A stretch of 64,000 nt of DNA, taken from DATAAP01 sp041690495. Lineage in GTDB: Bacteria; Pseudomonadota; Alphaproteobacteria; CACIAM-22H2. The position numbers were made by a program, and so were the translations under genes. Every line of letters starts with the position of its first letter. The first letter of the stretch is position 1. Location: contig JAWLHE010000001.1 in assembly GCA_041690495.1 (NCBI GenBank), forward strand, positions 62,001 through 126,000, given 5' to 3'. The notes beneath the pieces are model-generated. The model saw only the letters and a program-made list of their open reading frames with translations. It was not told where the DNA came from and searched no databases. This document shows, piece by piece, positions 7,928 to 17,426 of the stretch.

Positions 7928-9763
7928 TCAGGAGTGGGCCGTCTCCTCCGGCGCACGGGCCTTGACCGGACTGTCGCCGGTGTGGAGCGACCGAGGAGCG
8001 AACCCGGCGCTCCGGATCTCTTGCTCGGCATTTGCCCCAGGGCTCTCCGCCTTGGGCCGCTCCGCCGGCATGGAATTGTCCGCGCGCGGAAACAGGAGGC
8101 GCACCGTGGTGCCCTTGCCGGCCGCGCTCTCGATTCTGAGATCGCCGCCCACCTGGCGGACGAATCCGTAGACCTGGCTCAGCCCCAGCCCGGTTCCCGC
8201 ACTGCCCTTGGTCGAGAAGAACGGCTCGATCGCCCTGCGAACCACGTCCGGACTCATTCCGGTCCCGGTGTCGGCGACGCAGATTTCGACATATTCGCCG
8301 ACCGGAACGTGGAAGCCGCGGCAATCGGCGCGGAGATCGAGATTGCGCGCCGCGACGGTCAGCCGCCCGCCTTCGGGCATCGCGTCGCGTGCATTGACGG
8401 CCAGGTTGAGCAGCGCGGCGTCGAACTGCACGGGATCGGCCTGGCATGCCCAAATGTCGGGCGCGACCTCGAAGTTCACCACAACCTTGGCGCCGGCAGC
8501 CTGGCGCAGGAGCGCCCGCAGGTCGTCCATCTTGCGGCCGATGTGAACCGGCCGGATATTGAGCGCATGGCTCTTGGCGAAAGACAGGAGCTGGGCCATC
8601 AGCCCGCGCCCCCGCGCCACCGCATCGGCGAGCTCGGCGGCCACCATCCGGGAGCTCTCCGCGCCCGCGCCCTCGGGGCGGGACAGGATCCGCGTGCCGC
8701 TTGCGATGATCGCGAGCAGGTTGTTGATGTCATGTGCGATCCCGCCCGTCATGCGGCCGAGTGTTTCGAGGTGCTGCGTCTGCAGCCGGCGTTCGCGCGC
8801 CAGTTCGTAATGCCGGCGATAGCGGACGGCTGCAATGCCGGCGGCGGCCAGCAGGACGGCGAGCGCCAGCCCGCCGGCGGCCACGCTGGTCAGATTGCGC
8901 CGCCACGGCGCCAGCACCGCCTCCTCGGCGAGGGCAATCGTCACGATCAGCGGATAGTTGGCGAGGGCGCGGTAGCTGATCACCCGCGGCGTGCCATCGA
9001 ACGCCGTTTCCGAACGGTACGAGCCGGTCTCGCTCAGCAGCAGGTGGCTCCGAAACAGCGGTATGTCGGTTCTTCGCTGTCCCATCAGCGATTCGATGTG
9101 CGGCACGCGGAGCAGCAGCGTGCCGTCACGCCGGAACAGGGCGATGCTCGCGCTCGGACCGAGTTCGAGGCTGCGATAAAAGCTCGCGAAGCGCTGCGCC
9201 TCGACGGCCGCGACTACGACCCCGCCAAAACCGCCGCTAGGCCGGCTGATGCGCCGGCTGATGCTCACGAACCACGTATTCGTCGAGCGGCTGAGAAGGG
9301 GCGGGCCGATATGGACCCCGAGCGACGGGTGCTCGACATGCGCCTTGAAATACTCGCGGTCTGCGAGATTGGTCCGCGGCGTAAAGGGATGGTCCGTGTC
9401 CTGGGCGATGAAGCCGTCGGGGCCGATGATGAACAGCGCACGCACATAGGGCAGGCGCGGCAGTTTCTGCCGTAGCGCTTCCTCGAAGTCGGGATCGTGG
9501 TCCGACAATTCGGGCAGCAATTGTATCGCATCGAGCGTGTGCAGCAGGGTCAGGTCGACAGCCTGCACCGCGGCCGTTACCTGTTCCTCGAGCACCCGAG
9601 CCAGATTGGCGCCGACGTGGTAGCCCCGATCCTGGATGGTCTGTTCGCGTTCATGCACCGCCCAGATGGCGATGCCGCCACACGCCCCGAGCGCAATCGT
9701 GATTGCCAGGGCTACGGCGGCGTAGTCGATCCGCAAGGCAGAAAGCTTTGCAGGGATACGCAT
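7928..9763 (-). CDS. Membrane sensor histidine kinase with a double-Cache-type periplasmic domain
   Basis: A 611-residue kinase. A first membrane helix (AAVALAITIALGACGGIAIWAV) and a second (VAAGGLALAVLLAAAGIAAVRYR) enclose a periplasmic domain of about 250 residues with Cache features (LPYVRALFIIGPDGFIAQDTDH, then DREYFKAHV). The cytoplasmic part has an H-box LGRMTGGIAHDINN (His near residue 345), an N-box NLAVNARDAMPEGG, and G-boxes ADTGTGMSPD and GSAGTGLGLSQVYG. The C-terminal 60 residues are low-complexity, without a receiver. ATG 9763 has GAGGAGC upstream. No response-regulator gene is adjacent, so it is an orphan kinase. Signal and partner are unknown. Confidence 0.88.
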   Translation of the reverse strand: MRIPAKLSALRIDYAAVALAITIALGACGGIAIWAVHEREQTIQDRGYHVGANLARVLEEQVTAAVQAVDLTLLHTLDAIQLLPELSDHDPDFEEALRQKLPRLPYVRALFIIGPDGFIAQDTDHPFTPRTNLADREYFKAHVEHPSLGVHIGPPLLSRSTNTWFVSISRRISRPSGGFGGVVVAAVEAQRFASFYRSLELGPSASIALFRRDGTLLLRVPHIESLMGQRRTDIPLFRSHLLLSETGSYRSETAFDGTPRVISYRALANYPLIVTIALAEEAVLAPWRRNLTSVAAGGLALAVLLAAAGIAAVRYRRHYELARERRLQTQHLETLGRMTGGIAHDINNLLAIIASGTRILSRPEGAGAESSRMVAAELADAVARGRGLMAQLLSFAKSHALNIRPVHIGRKMDDLRALLRQAAGAKVVVNFEVAPDIWACQADPVQFDAALLNLAVNARDAMPEGGRLTVAARNLDLRADCRGFHVPVGEYVEICVADTGTGMSPDVVRRAIEPFFSTKGSAGTGLGLSQVYGFVRQVGGDLRIESAAGKGTTVRLLFPRADNSMPAERPKAESPGANAEQEIRSAGFAPRSLHTGDSPVKARAPEETAHS

Positions 9764-9911
9764 CGGGTTGCTCCTCGGGGAACCCCGGAGCGGTGCATCA
9801 GACCTTTTTAGTATTTCGATCCGCCGCCTCGTTTGCAAGGCTGTGTGGAATCCGGCCTATACGGCCAAGCTTGTATCGTGCTCGGAGCAGAACAGGCCGC
9901 CCGTGTCTGCG

Positions 9912-10064
9912 TTACTTCTTGTCGCCGGCCTTCTTTTCGATCCAGGCGCCTGCATTCCTGATGTCCTGTCCGGCGCCCTCGATGGTGTTGCAGGCCGACA
10001 GCATCAGGACCGGCAGGACGAGCAGTATGCCGGCAACCATGGCGCGCACGCGGTTCGAAGTCAT
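9912..10064 (-). CDS. Entericidin A/B-family small lipoprotein (second copy)
   Basis: A 50-residue lipoprotein precursor with signal peptide MVAGILLVLPVLMLSAC, lipobox LSAC, and mature part CNTIEGAGQDIRNAGAWIE plus a lysine-rich end. It is clearly homologous to the lipoprotein at 3432-3584: NT-EG-G-DI--G-WI is shared. ATG 10064 follows GGGAGG at 10070-10076. Its role in alphaproteobacteria is not established; an envelope-stress function is only a guess. It sits just downstream of ftsK on the same strand, 29 bases away. Confidence 0.8.
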   Translation of the reverse strand: MTSNRVRAMVAGILLVLPVLMLSACNTIEGAGQDIRNAGAWIEKKAGDKK

Positions 10065-10093
10065 TTGCTCCCTCCCGTCAGAATCCGGACGCT

Positions 10094-12496
10094 TCAACCG
10101 GCGTAGTCGCCCTTGGGCGCGAGGACTTCGCGCTTGCCGACATGGTTGGCGGCGCTGACCACGCCTTCGGCTTCCATACGCTCGACGATGCGCGCGGCAC
10201 GATTGTAGCCGATCTGCAGGTGACGTTGAATGAAACTGGTCGAGCATTTGCGCTCGCGCGCGACCAGCGCCACCGCCTGGTCGTACAGGCCGTCGCCGGA
10301 TCCGCCGCCCTCTTCGGCGCCGCCGCCGTTGCCGATCGATGCAAGGGCCGCCTCGTCCTCCGTGACCTCTTCCACATAGACCGGCTCACCCTGGTCCTTG
10401 AGGAAGTTGACGACCTGCTCGACCTCGCGGTCGGAGACGAACGGTCCATGCACGCGGGTGATGCGGCCGCCGCCCGCCATGTACAGCATGTCGCCCTGGC
10501 CGAGCAGCTGCTCGGCGCCCTGCTCGCCGAGAATCGTGCGGCTGTCGATCTTCGACGTGACCTGAAAGGAGATGCGGGTCGGGAAGTTCGCCTTGATCGT
10601 GCCGGTGATGACGTCGACCGACGGGCGCTGCGTGGCCATGATCATGTGGATGCCGGCGGCGCGTGCCATCTGCGCCAGGCGCTGGACCGCCCACTCGACA
10701 TCCTTTCCGGCGACCAGCATCAGGTCGGCCATCTCGTCGATGACGACGACGATGAAGGGCAGAGGCTCGAGATTGAGCGGCTGGTCCTCGAAAACCGGTT
10801 TGCCCGCCTCGTCGAAACCGGTCTGCACCTTGCGCAGCAGCACCTCGCCTTTCTTCTTCGCCTCGGCAAGACGGGCATTGTAGCCGGTGACGTTGCGCAC
10901 GCCGAGCTTGGACATCGCGCGATAGCGATTCTCCATCTCGCGCACCGCCCATTTGAGCGCCACCACGGCCTTCTTCGGATCGGTGACGACCGGCGCGAGC
11001 AGGTGCGGGATGCCGTCATAGACCGAAAGCTCGAGCATCTTCGGATCGACCATGATGAAGCGGCAATCCTGCGGCGCGAGCCGATAGAGAATCGACAGGA
11101 TCATGGTATTGATTGCGACCGACTTGCCCGAGCCGGTGGTGCCGGCGATCAGCAGGTGCGGCATGCGCGCCAGATCGGCCGAAACCGGCGTACCGCCAAT
11201 GTCCTTGCCGAGGAATAGCGCCAGCGCGCCGGCGTTCGGATCCTCGGCGGCGAGCAGCTCGCGCAGATAGACGGTTTCGCGGCTGATATTCGGCAGCTCG
11301 ATGCCGATGACGTTGCGCCCCGGAATCACGGCGACGCGCACCGACACCGCACTCATCGAGCGGGCGATATCGTCCGACAGCCCGATGACGCGGCTGGTCT
11401 TGGTGCCGGGCGCCGGCTCGAGCTCGTAGAGCGTCACGACGGGACCGGGGCGGACTTTCACGATCTGGCCCTTGACGCCGAAATCCTCGAGGACCGATTC
11501 GAGCAGGCGCGCATTCTGGGCAAGCGCGGCTTCGTCGATCGCGTCGCCGCGCTCAGAGGCCTTCGGCAAGGTCAGGACATCGAGCGGCGGCAGCTTGTGC
11601 TTGCCGCTGGTGCGAAGGTCGAGCGAAGTCTGCTTCCTCGGCGCCGCACGCCTGGCGGGCGGTTCGGTGGCGGTCGTGCGCGGCGCAACGAGATTGGCCA
11701 GCGCCGGGCGGCGCGCAGCCGGCTCCGCTTCAACGGCGAGGTCCGCGTCGTCCTCCTCCTGTTCCTCGATCTTCGGTTCGCGGCGGTCGCGGCGTGCGAC
11801 CTTGGCCTGCTTGCGCCACTTCGCCTGGTCGCCCCAGTGCGGGCGCCACGCGGCGACCCGGCGCACGAAGGCGGCGCCGGTCGCGGCGCTGACGGCGCAG
11901 AACTGCGCGATCGCGCGCCACTCGCCCCAGGTGATCGTCAGCGCAAAGAACCACGCAGTGCCCGCTAGGATCGCGGCGAGCACGCCGAATGGGTCGGGCC
12001 CCAGCCCGACCGCATGCGCGAGTTCCACGACCGGGCCGAAGAACAAATGCCCCACCAGGCCGCCGAGACCGATATCGAGCGGCCGCGGCCAGCCGTCGCC
12101 CCCCGGCACGAAGGCCAGGGCGAGCGAAGCCATCAGCACCGCGACGGGCAAAAGGCTGACGCGCATCCACCACAACGGCAGATGATGGATGCGCAGCAGC
12201 CGCCAGCCCCACGCCGCAAGCGTGGCCGCGATCAGGGCGGAGCCGAGCCCCAGCGTCTGAAGCAGGATGTCGGCGACATTGGCGCCCCAGCGCCCGGCGA
12301 GATTGCGCACCGGCGCGCTCGTCGCATGGCTGAACGACGGATCCGCGGAATCGTAGCTGAGCAATGCTAGCGCGAGAAAGAGCGCGAAGGCGATGAAGCC
12401 GACGCCCGCGACTTCGATCAGGCGCCGGCGCAGGAACGGGCCGGCGCCGTCGGGCAGCAGGGTCGTTCGCATCGCAAGGCGCGAAGCTCCGGCCAT
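10094..12496 (-). CDS. ftsK: DNA translocase FtsK
   Basis: An 800-residue septal DNA translocase that pumps chromosome ends through the division site and activates XerCD recombination at dif. The N-terminus carries four or five membrane helices (VGFIAFALFLALALLSY, ADILLQTLGLGSALIAATLAAW and others), then a charged linker. The motor has Walker A GTTGSGKSVAINTM, Walker B IVVVIDEMADLM, and the TQRPSVDVITGTIKANFPTR segment. The C-terminal gamma winged helix (QRHLQIGYNRAARIVERMEAEG) reads KOPS. ATG 12496 is chosen because GAGGGG precedes it; an in-frame ATG at 12472 is an alternative. It lies 11 bases downstream of the aminotransferase gene. Confidence 0.95.
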   Translation of the reverse strand: MAGASRLAMRTTLLPDGAGPFLRRRLIEVAGVGFIAFALFLALALLSYDSADPSFSHATSAPVRNLAGRWGANVADILLQTLGLGSALIAATLAAWGWRLLRIHHLPLWWMRVSLLPVAVLMASLALAFVPGGDGWPRPLDIGLGGLVGHLFFGPVVELAHAVGLGPDPFGVLAAILAGTAWFFALTITWGEWRAIAQFCAVSAATGAAFVRRVAAWRPHWGDQAKWRKQAKVARRDRREPKIEEQEEDDADLAVEAEPAARRPALANLVAPRTTATEPPARRAAPRKQTSLDLRTSGKHKLPPLDVLTLPKASERGDAIDEAALAQNARLLESVLEDFGVKGQIVKVRPGPVVTLYELEPAPGTKTSRVIGLSDDIARSMSAVSVRVAVIPGRNVIGIELPNISRETVYLRELLAAEDPNAGALALFLGKDIGGTPVSADLARMPHLLIAGTTGSGKSVAINTMILSILYRLAPQDCRFIMVDPKMLELSVYDGIPHLLAPVVTDPKKAVVALKWAVREMENRYRAMSKLGVRNVTGYNARLAEAKKKGEVLLRKVQTGFDEAGKPVFEDQPLNLEPLPFIVVVIDEMADLMLVAGKDVEWAVQRLAQMARAAGIHMIMATQRPSVDVITGTIKANFPTRISFQVTSKIDSRTILGEQGAEQLLGQGDMLYMAGGGRITRVHGPFVSDREVEQVVNFLKDQGEPVYVEEVTEDEAALASIGNGGGAEEGGGSGDGLYDQAVALVARERKCSTSFIQRHLQIGYNRAARIVERMEAEGVVSAANHVGKREVLAPKGDYAG

Positions 12497-12507
12497 CGAT
12501 CCCCTCT

Positions 12508-13722
12508 TCAAGCGACTGTCTCCAGCACCGAGGCCATTTGCGTAAGTGCAGCCTCGGTGGTTTCCAGATCGTGAACGAGGGCGACGCGGATATACGGGTT
12601 GCCGGAATTGCGGCCGTCCGCGTCGGGCTTGGTGATGTAGCGGCCCGGCAGCACCTTGATGCCCGCTTCCGACCACAGTCGCCGGGTCGCCGCCTCGCCG
12701 TCGACGACGTCCAGCCAGAGATAGAAGCCGGCGTCCGGCCGATAATAGCCGAAGCGGCCGGCAAACAGGCGGTCGGCCATATCGTACTTGGCGCGATAGA
12801 GCGCGCGGTTCGCCTCGACATGCGCCTCGTCGCGCCACAGCGCCGTCGCCGCATCGAGCACAGCAAGCGGCGTCGCCGCGCAGCTGAACGCACGCAGGCG
12901 GTTGAATCGCGCGATCGTCTCGGGCGAGCCGACGGCGAAGCCGGAGCGCAGGCCAGGCGCGCTCGATCGCTTTGACAGAGTGTGGAAGACGATCAGGTTG
13001 TCGAGCCCCCCGCCAAGCGCGGCGGCGGCATCGAGCGCGCCTGGCGGCGGTGCGTCACCAAGATAGAGTTCGGCATAGCACTCGTCGGAGACGAGCAGGA
13101 AGTTCCACTTCCGCGCCAGCGAAAGCGCCTGTTTGAGATAGGCGAGATCGGCGGTCGTGCCCTGCGGATTGGCCGGAGAGCACAGATACATGAGCGCGGT
13201 GCGCGCCAGGGTCGACTCGTCGAGCGCGTCGAGATCGGGCAGGAAGCCGGTCGCGCGCGTCGCCGGCATGAAGACCGGTTCGGCACCGGCCAGGACGGCG
13301 GCGCCGTAATAAACCTGGTAAAACGGATTGGGCATCAACGCCACCGGGGCACGGCCCCCCGGCCGCTCGGTTGCCGGCGGCACCGCAAGGAGGGCGACCT
13401 GAAACAGTCCCTCGCGCGTGCCCGCGACCGGCGCCACCTGGGCGTCGGCGTCCATGCCGCCCGGTGTAAGGGCGTAGCGGCGGGTCAGCCAGGCGGCGCA
13501 GGCGGCGCGGAATTCCGGGGTGCCGTTGAGGGGCGGGTACCGGTTCCACGTCGCGGCGCCGCGATCGACGAGATCACGTACGAAGCCCGGCGGCTGGTGC
13601 TGCGGCTCTCCGACCGACATGACGATGGGCGGCCGGTTCGCCCGTGGGGTAACCCCGGCGATGAGCTCGTTGAGGCGCTGAAACGGGTAGTCGTTGAGCA
13701 GGTCGAGACGGGTATTGTACAT
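12508..13722 (-). CDS. Class I/II aminotransferase (DapC-like, N-succinyldiaminopimelate transaminase family)
   Basis: A 404-residue fold-type I PLP enzyme. Visible elements are PPLNGTPEFRAACAAWL, the PNPFYQVYYGAAVLAGAEP segment, CSPANPQGT, the aspartate contacting the pyridine ring in VSDECYAELY, and the Schiff-base lysine in FHTLSKRSSAPGLRSGF. The C-terminal substrate-carboxylate arginine is in NPYIRVALVHD. Proteins of this group upstream of ftsK in alphaproteobacteria are annotated as DapC-type succinyldiaminopimelate transaminases, placing it in lysine and peptidoglycan precursor synthesis; that specificity is inferred from context. ftsK follows after 11 bases, so the two form an operon. 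Confidence 0.85.
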   Translation of the reverse strand: MYNTRLDLLNDYPFQRLNELIAGVTPRANRPPIVMSVGEPQHQPPGFVRDLVDRGAATWNRYPPLNGTPEFRAACAAWLTRRYALTPGGMDADAQVAPVAGTREGLFQVALLAVPPATERPGGRAPVALMPNPFYQVYYGAAVLAGAEPVFMPATRATGFLPDLDALDESTLARTALMYLCSPANPQGTTADLAYLKQALSLARKWNFLLVSDECYAELYLGDAPPPGALDAAAALGGGLDNLIVFHTLSKRSSAPGLRSGFAVGSPETIARFNRLRAFSCAATPLAVLDAATALWRDEAHVEANRALYRAKYDMADRLFAGRFGYYRPDAGFYLWLDVVDGEAATRRLWSEAGIKVLPGRYITKPDADGRNSGNPYIRVALVHDLETTEAALTQMASVLETVA

Positions 13723-13928
13723 CCTCAGCCACGCAGCAAAGCCCGGCGCGCCGACGGACGCGGCGCGCAGTACAAATCGAAAACAATCATATCGTCGCGA
13801 CTCTTAAAGTACAAGGAGAGGACCCGCCAAATCCCCGTATGTTGGGGCGCAGTCGCGGCCGGGTCACAAAATCGCCGAGTCGCGCGAGTCGCAGGAACAA
13901 ACCGGGAATTGCAGCGACTCGGCGCGAT

Positions 13929-13956
13929 AAAAAAGGGGCGCCGTCAGGCGCCCCTC
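13929..13956 (-). terminator. Rho-independent terminator after the glycine-zipper lipoprotein gene
   Basis: On the minus strand, an eight-base-pair G/C stem (GGGGCGCC / GGCGCCCC, tetraloop TGAC) is followed by six T residues. It lies 28 bases past the stop of the gene ending at 13984, a textbook intrinsic terminator. Confidence 0.85.
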
Positions 13957-13983
13957 TTGGGGATGTTCGCAGTTCCGCGCGGC

Positions 13984-14223
13984 TCAGAACACGTCTTTGC
14001 CGCGCTTGTCCCGGTCATACAGGTAGCCGCCGCCGGCGCCGGCGGCGCCGCCCAGCGCAGCACCGCCGATAGCGCTGCCGCCCGTCGCCCCGCCGATGAG
14101 CGCGCCGGCACCTGCGCCGAGGCCGGCCCCGGTCAGTGTCCGCTTCTGCGTGCTGCTCATGTCTTCGCACCCGGCGGCGAGGATGCCGAGCGCCGCGATC
14201 GCGCCGATAAACGTAGCCTTCAT
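13984..14223 (-). CDS. Small glycine-zipper lipoprotein
   Basis: A 79-residue protein with signal peptide ATFIGAIAALGILAAGC and lipobox AAGC, then TQKRTLTGAGLGAGAGALIGG and a run of GxxxG repeats (GGSAIGGAALGGAAGAGGG) ending YLYDRDKRGKDVF. This is the glycine-zipper arrangement of small OmpA-associated or YMGG-like outer-membrane lipoproteins, which pack as tight helical pairs in the membrane. ATG 14223 opens the signal peptide. An intrinsic terminator follows, so it is a single-gene unit. Confidence 0.82.
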   Translation of the reverse strand: MKATFIGAIAALGILAAGCEDMSSTQKRTLTGAGLGAGAGALIGGATGGSAIGGAALGGAAGAGGGYLYDRDKRGKDVF

Positions 14224-14361
14224 CACAACTCTCCATCCGCAGTTGAGCTCTGCAGCCGTCGCCGCGCTCGCCGTCCCGCTTTCTGGTTGTTGGCCACTCA
14301 ACGGCCGCCGCGACCGGCCGGTTCCTGCCGCCAAGCTGGTGAAAGGCTTGGCCAAAACGGA

Positions 14362-14385
14362 ACGGGCGGCCTTTCGGCCGCCCGT
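14362..14385 (-). terminator. Hairpin after the ammonium transporter gene
   Basis: Ten-base-pair perfect stem ACGGGCGGCC / GGCCGCCCGT with a four-base loop, 26 bases past the amt stop. The following T-run on the minus strand is weak (CCGTTTTGG), so termination may be partial. Confidence 0.6.
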
Positions 14386-14410
14386 CGGTGGAGCTTGGAG
14401 GAAGGGTCTT

Positions 14411-15757
14411 CTACTGCACCGTCTCGCCGTGCAACGAGAGGTCGAGCCCATCGCGCTCGGCCTCGTCGCTGACCCTGAGCCCGATCACCGCATCGATGAT
14501 CTTCAGCAGGATGAAGCTCGCGACGGCGGTGTAGGCGATTGTGACCGCAACGCCGTAGACCTGCAGCATGAACTGCCCGGGATTGCCATAGAGCAGGCCG
14601 GCGACGCCTTCCGGCGAGCCCTCGGTCGCCGTGAACTCGCCGACGGCGAAGATGCCGGTAAGCAGCGCGCCGGCGATGCCGGCGACCGCATGGACGCCGA
14701 ACACGTCGAGCGAGTCGTCGTATTTGAGCGCGCGCTTGAGGCTGGTGGAGGCCCAGAACGACACGATGCCGGCTGCAATGCCGATCACCAGCGCCCCCGA
14801 CGGCAACACGAAACCGGCCGCCGGAGTGATCGCGACCAGGCCTGCGACGGCGCCCGAGATGATGCCGAGCACCGATGGCTTGCCGCGCGTCATCCATTCC
14901 GCGAACATCCAGGCGAGGGCTGCGGCGGCTGTCGCGATCTGCGTCACTGCCATCGCCATGCCCGCCCGTCCGCCTGCGGCGAGCGCCGAGCCGGCGTTGA
15001 AGCCGAACCAGCCGACCCACAGCAGCGAGGCGCCGATCACGGCGAGCGTCAGGTTGTACGGCGCAAAATTGTCGTGGCCGTAACCTTTGCGCTTGCCGAG
15101 GACGATGGCCGCGACCAGGCCGGCGATTCCGGCGTTGATGTGCACAACCGTGCCGCCCGCGAAATCGAGCACGCCCAGCGAGAACAGGAAACCGTTGGGA
15201 TGCCAGACCCAGTGCGCAATCGGCGCATAGACGAGCAGCGACCACAGCCCCGTGAACCACAGCAGCGCCGAGAATTTCATGCGGTCGGCGAAGGCGCCGC
15301 AGATCAGGGCCGGGGTGATGATCGCGAAAGTCATCTGGAACGTCATGAACACGGCCTCGGGAATCGTCGTTGCCGCCGCCGCCTCGAGGCCTTCGCCGAT
15401 CGTGAACGGCTTGTCCCAGCCGATTCCGCTGAGGAAGAAGCGCGACAGGTCGCCGACCACGGCACCACCGTTGCCGAAGGCCAGGCTGTAGCCTGCGATC
15501 ATCCAGACCAGTGTTATGAGGCAGCAGATCGCGAAGCTCTGCATCATCGTCGACAGCACGTTCTTCTTGCGCACCATGCCGGCGTAGAACAGCGCCAGGC
15601 CTGGGATGGTCATCATCAGGACCAGGGCCGTCGAGGTCAGCATCCACGCCGTGTCGCCGCTGTCGATTTTCGGTGCGTCGTCCGCCCGCGCGGCGGTGTT
15701 GAACAGCACGATGCCGAGCGCGCTCGCGACCGGCAGCCATCTACGCCAATGTCTCAT
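14411..15757 (-). CDS. amt: Ammonium transporter (Amt/MEP/Rh family)
   Basis: A 448-residue inner-membrane ammonium channel. After a cleavable signal (SALGIVLFNTAARADDAP) come eleven helices. Signature segments include DTAWMLTSTALVLMMTIPGLALFYAGMVRKKN, the pore-entrance ALLWFTGLWSLLVYAPIAHWVW, FAGGTVVHINAGIAGL with the first pore histidine, and VFGVHAVAGIAGALLTG with the second. ATG 15757 follows AAGGAG; a longer in-frame start at 15907 lacks signal character. Expression would be expected under nitrogen limitation. No glnK gene for the PII partner is adjacent, and no clear sigma-54 promoter was found upstream. Confidence 0.92.
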   Translation of the reverse strand: MRHWRRWLPVASALGIVLFNTAARADDAPKIDSGDTAWMLTSTALVLMMTIPGLALFYAGMVRKKNVLSTMMQSFAICCLITLVWMIAGYSLAFGNGGAVVGDLSRFFLSGIGWDKPFTIGEGLEAAAATTIPEAVFMTFQMTFAIITPALICGAFADRMKFSALLWFTGLWSLLVYAPIAHWVWHPNGFLFSLGVLDFAGGTVVHINAGIAGLVAAIVLGKRKGYGHDNFAPYNLTLAVIGASLLWVGWFGFNAGSALAAGGRAGMAMAVTQIATAAAALAWMFAEWMTRGKPSVLGIISGAVAGLVAITPAAGFVLPSGALVIGIAAGIVSFWASTSLKRALKYDDSLDVFGVHAVAGIAGALLTGIFAVGEFTATEGSPEGVAGLLYGNPGQFMLQVYGVAVTIAYTAVASFILLKIIDAVIGLRVSDEAERDGLDLSLHGETVQ

Positions 15758-16165
15758 GTGCCAACTCCTTCGTGTTCCGTGCACGAACCGCGACGGATTC
15801 CCCCAAGCCGGACCGGCGGGCGGAGCTCCGGGTCCGGAACGGCACAAATCAAGATCCATGCCACGGAGCGGCGGTCGGGCTGCCCGATTGGCGATTCGTA
15901 GCGGCAACGATTTCAGTGACTTAAGGGCGGGGCACTGGTCGACCGGTAATGCCCGGCGCGCCGAATCGAAGCATATGGCGAATAATTAGGCAGGCTTCGG
16001 GCGGTCTTTTTCGAGGGGACGGTGCGTTCGTCTAAGCCATTGCCCGGGAATGTACAATTCTGGATTCGCCCTGTCTTGCAGAGACCGGATTGCTTAGATT
16101 TCAGGCAACCTCCGCGCAAAATCGACTGGCTGGACAGGATGCTGTTCCGGAGACATGTTGCCGCC
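15758..16165. other. Intergenic region between divergent amt and ubiH-type genes
   Basis: About 400 bases. It must hold promoters for both divergent genes. AT-richer patches occur around 15970-15990 and 16085-16105, but I could not define a convincing -35/-10 pair or a sigma-54 GG-N10-GC element. No RNA gene seen. Confidence 0.4.
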
Positions 16166-17413
16166 ATGGCTGAACGCCCCTCCACCAGCTCCATATCCGT
16201 CGACGCGGTGGTTCTCGGCGGCGGGCTCGTCGGTCTGAGCCTGGCGGCGGCGCTGGGGCAGGCGGGTATCGCGACCGTGGTCGTCGACAGCGAGCAGCCG
16301 ACGGTGGCGGCGGCCGACCCGTTCGACGGGCGCGGCTCGGCGATCGCCTGGGGCTCGGCGCAGGTGCTGCGCGGCCTCGGCCTGTGGCAGCGCATGGCGC
16401 CGCATGCGGCCCCGATCGAGGAGATCCGGGTGTCGGACGGGGATTCGCTGCTGTTCCTGCATTACGATCGCCGCGCGCTCGGCAGTGAGCCGCTTGGCTA
16501 TATTGTCGAGAACCGGTTTACGCGGCGCGCGCTCTACGCGCATATCGCCGGGCTCGCCGAGGTGACGCTGCTGGCGCCGGCGCGGGCCGTGGCGCTCGAG
16601 CGCAGCGCCAGTGGCGCTATCGTCCGCCTCGAGGACGGCCGGACTATCAAGGCACGTCTCGCCATCGCCGCCGACGGGCGCGAGTCGCCATCACGACGGA
16701 GCGCGGGCATCGCTGCGATGCGCTGGAACTATCAGCAGACCGGCATCGTTTGCTCGATCCGCCATGAAAAGCCGCATCGCAGCATGGCGCATGAGCGCTT
16801 CCTGCCGGCCGGCCCGTTCGCCGTCTTGCCGCTGCCCGATTCCGAGCACGGCGAGCACCGCTCCTCGATCGTATGGACGGAGCGCAATGCCCTGGTGCCG
16901 GCGATGATGGCGCTCGGCGATGCCGAGTTCTCGCAGGAGATCGCGCAGCGCTTCGGCGATTCGCTCGGTGCCATTTCGGTCGCAGGGCCGCGCTGGGCCT
17001 ACCCGCTGTCGCTGCTGCAGGCGGAACGCTACACGGATCTGCGCCTGGCGCTGATCGGCGACGCGGCGCATGTGATCCATCCGATTGCCGGCCAGGGCCT
17101 CAATCTCGGCCTGCGCGACGTGGCGGCGCTGGCCGAATGCGTGGCAGACGCGCATAGGCTCGGCCTCGACATCGGTTGCGCCGACGTGCTCGCGCGCTAC
17201 CAGCGCTGGCGGCGCTTCGATACCCTGACGCTCATCGCGGTGACGGACGGGCTGAACCGGCTGTTCTCCACCGATCTGGCGCCGGTCCGTCTGGCCCGCG
17301 ATGTCGGGCTGGCGATCGTCGACCGGATGCCGCCACTGAAGCGGCTGTTCATGCGCCACGCGATGGGTACGGTCGGAGAACTGCCGCGGCTCGCACGCGG
17401 CGAGGCGCTCTAG
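16166..17413 (+). CDS. UbiH/UbiF-family FAD-dependent hydroxylase
   Basis: A 415-residue flavin monooxygenase of the ubiquinone-biosynthesis class, which hydroxylates the ring of a polyprenylated phenol using NADPH and O2. The Rossmann motif is VVLGGGLVGLSLAAAL near the start, the second NAD(P)H/FAD motif is AADGRESPSR, and the third is LALIGDAAHVIHPIAGQGLN followed by LGLRDVAALAEC. Length is standard for UbiH, UbiF or UbiI; which ring position is modified cannot be told. ATG 16166 gives the usual short lead into the Rossmann strand; ATG 16139 is an alternative. The convergent DUF971 gene ends 14 bases downstream. Confidence 0.88.
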   Translation: MAERPSTSSISVDAVVLGGGLVGLSLAAALGQAGIATVVVDSEQPTVAAADPFDGRGSAIAWGSAQVLRGLGLWQRMAPHAAPIEEIRVSDGDSLLFLHYDRRALGSEPLGYIVENRFTRRALYAHIAGLAEVTLLAPARAVALERSASGAIVRLEDGRTIKARLAIAADGRESPSRRSAGIAAMRWNYQQTGIVCSIRHEKPHRSMAHERFLPAGPFAVLPLPDSEHGEHRSSIVWTERNALVPAMMALGDAEFSQEIAQRFGDSLGAISVAGPRWAYPLSLLQAERYTDLRLALIGDAAHVIHPIAGQGLNLGLRDVAALAECVADAHRLGLDIGCADVLARYQRWRRFDTLTLIAVTDGLNRLFSTDLAPVRLARDVGLAIVDRMPPLKRLFMRHAMGTVGELPRLARGEAL

Positions 17414-17426
17414 CGGCGTACGCGTT

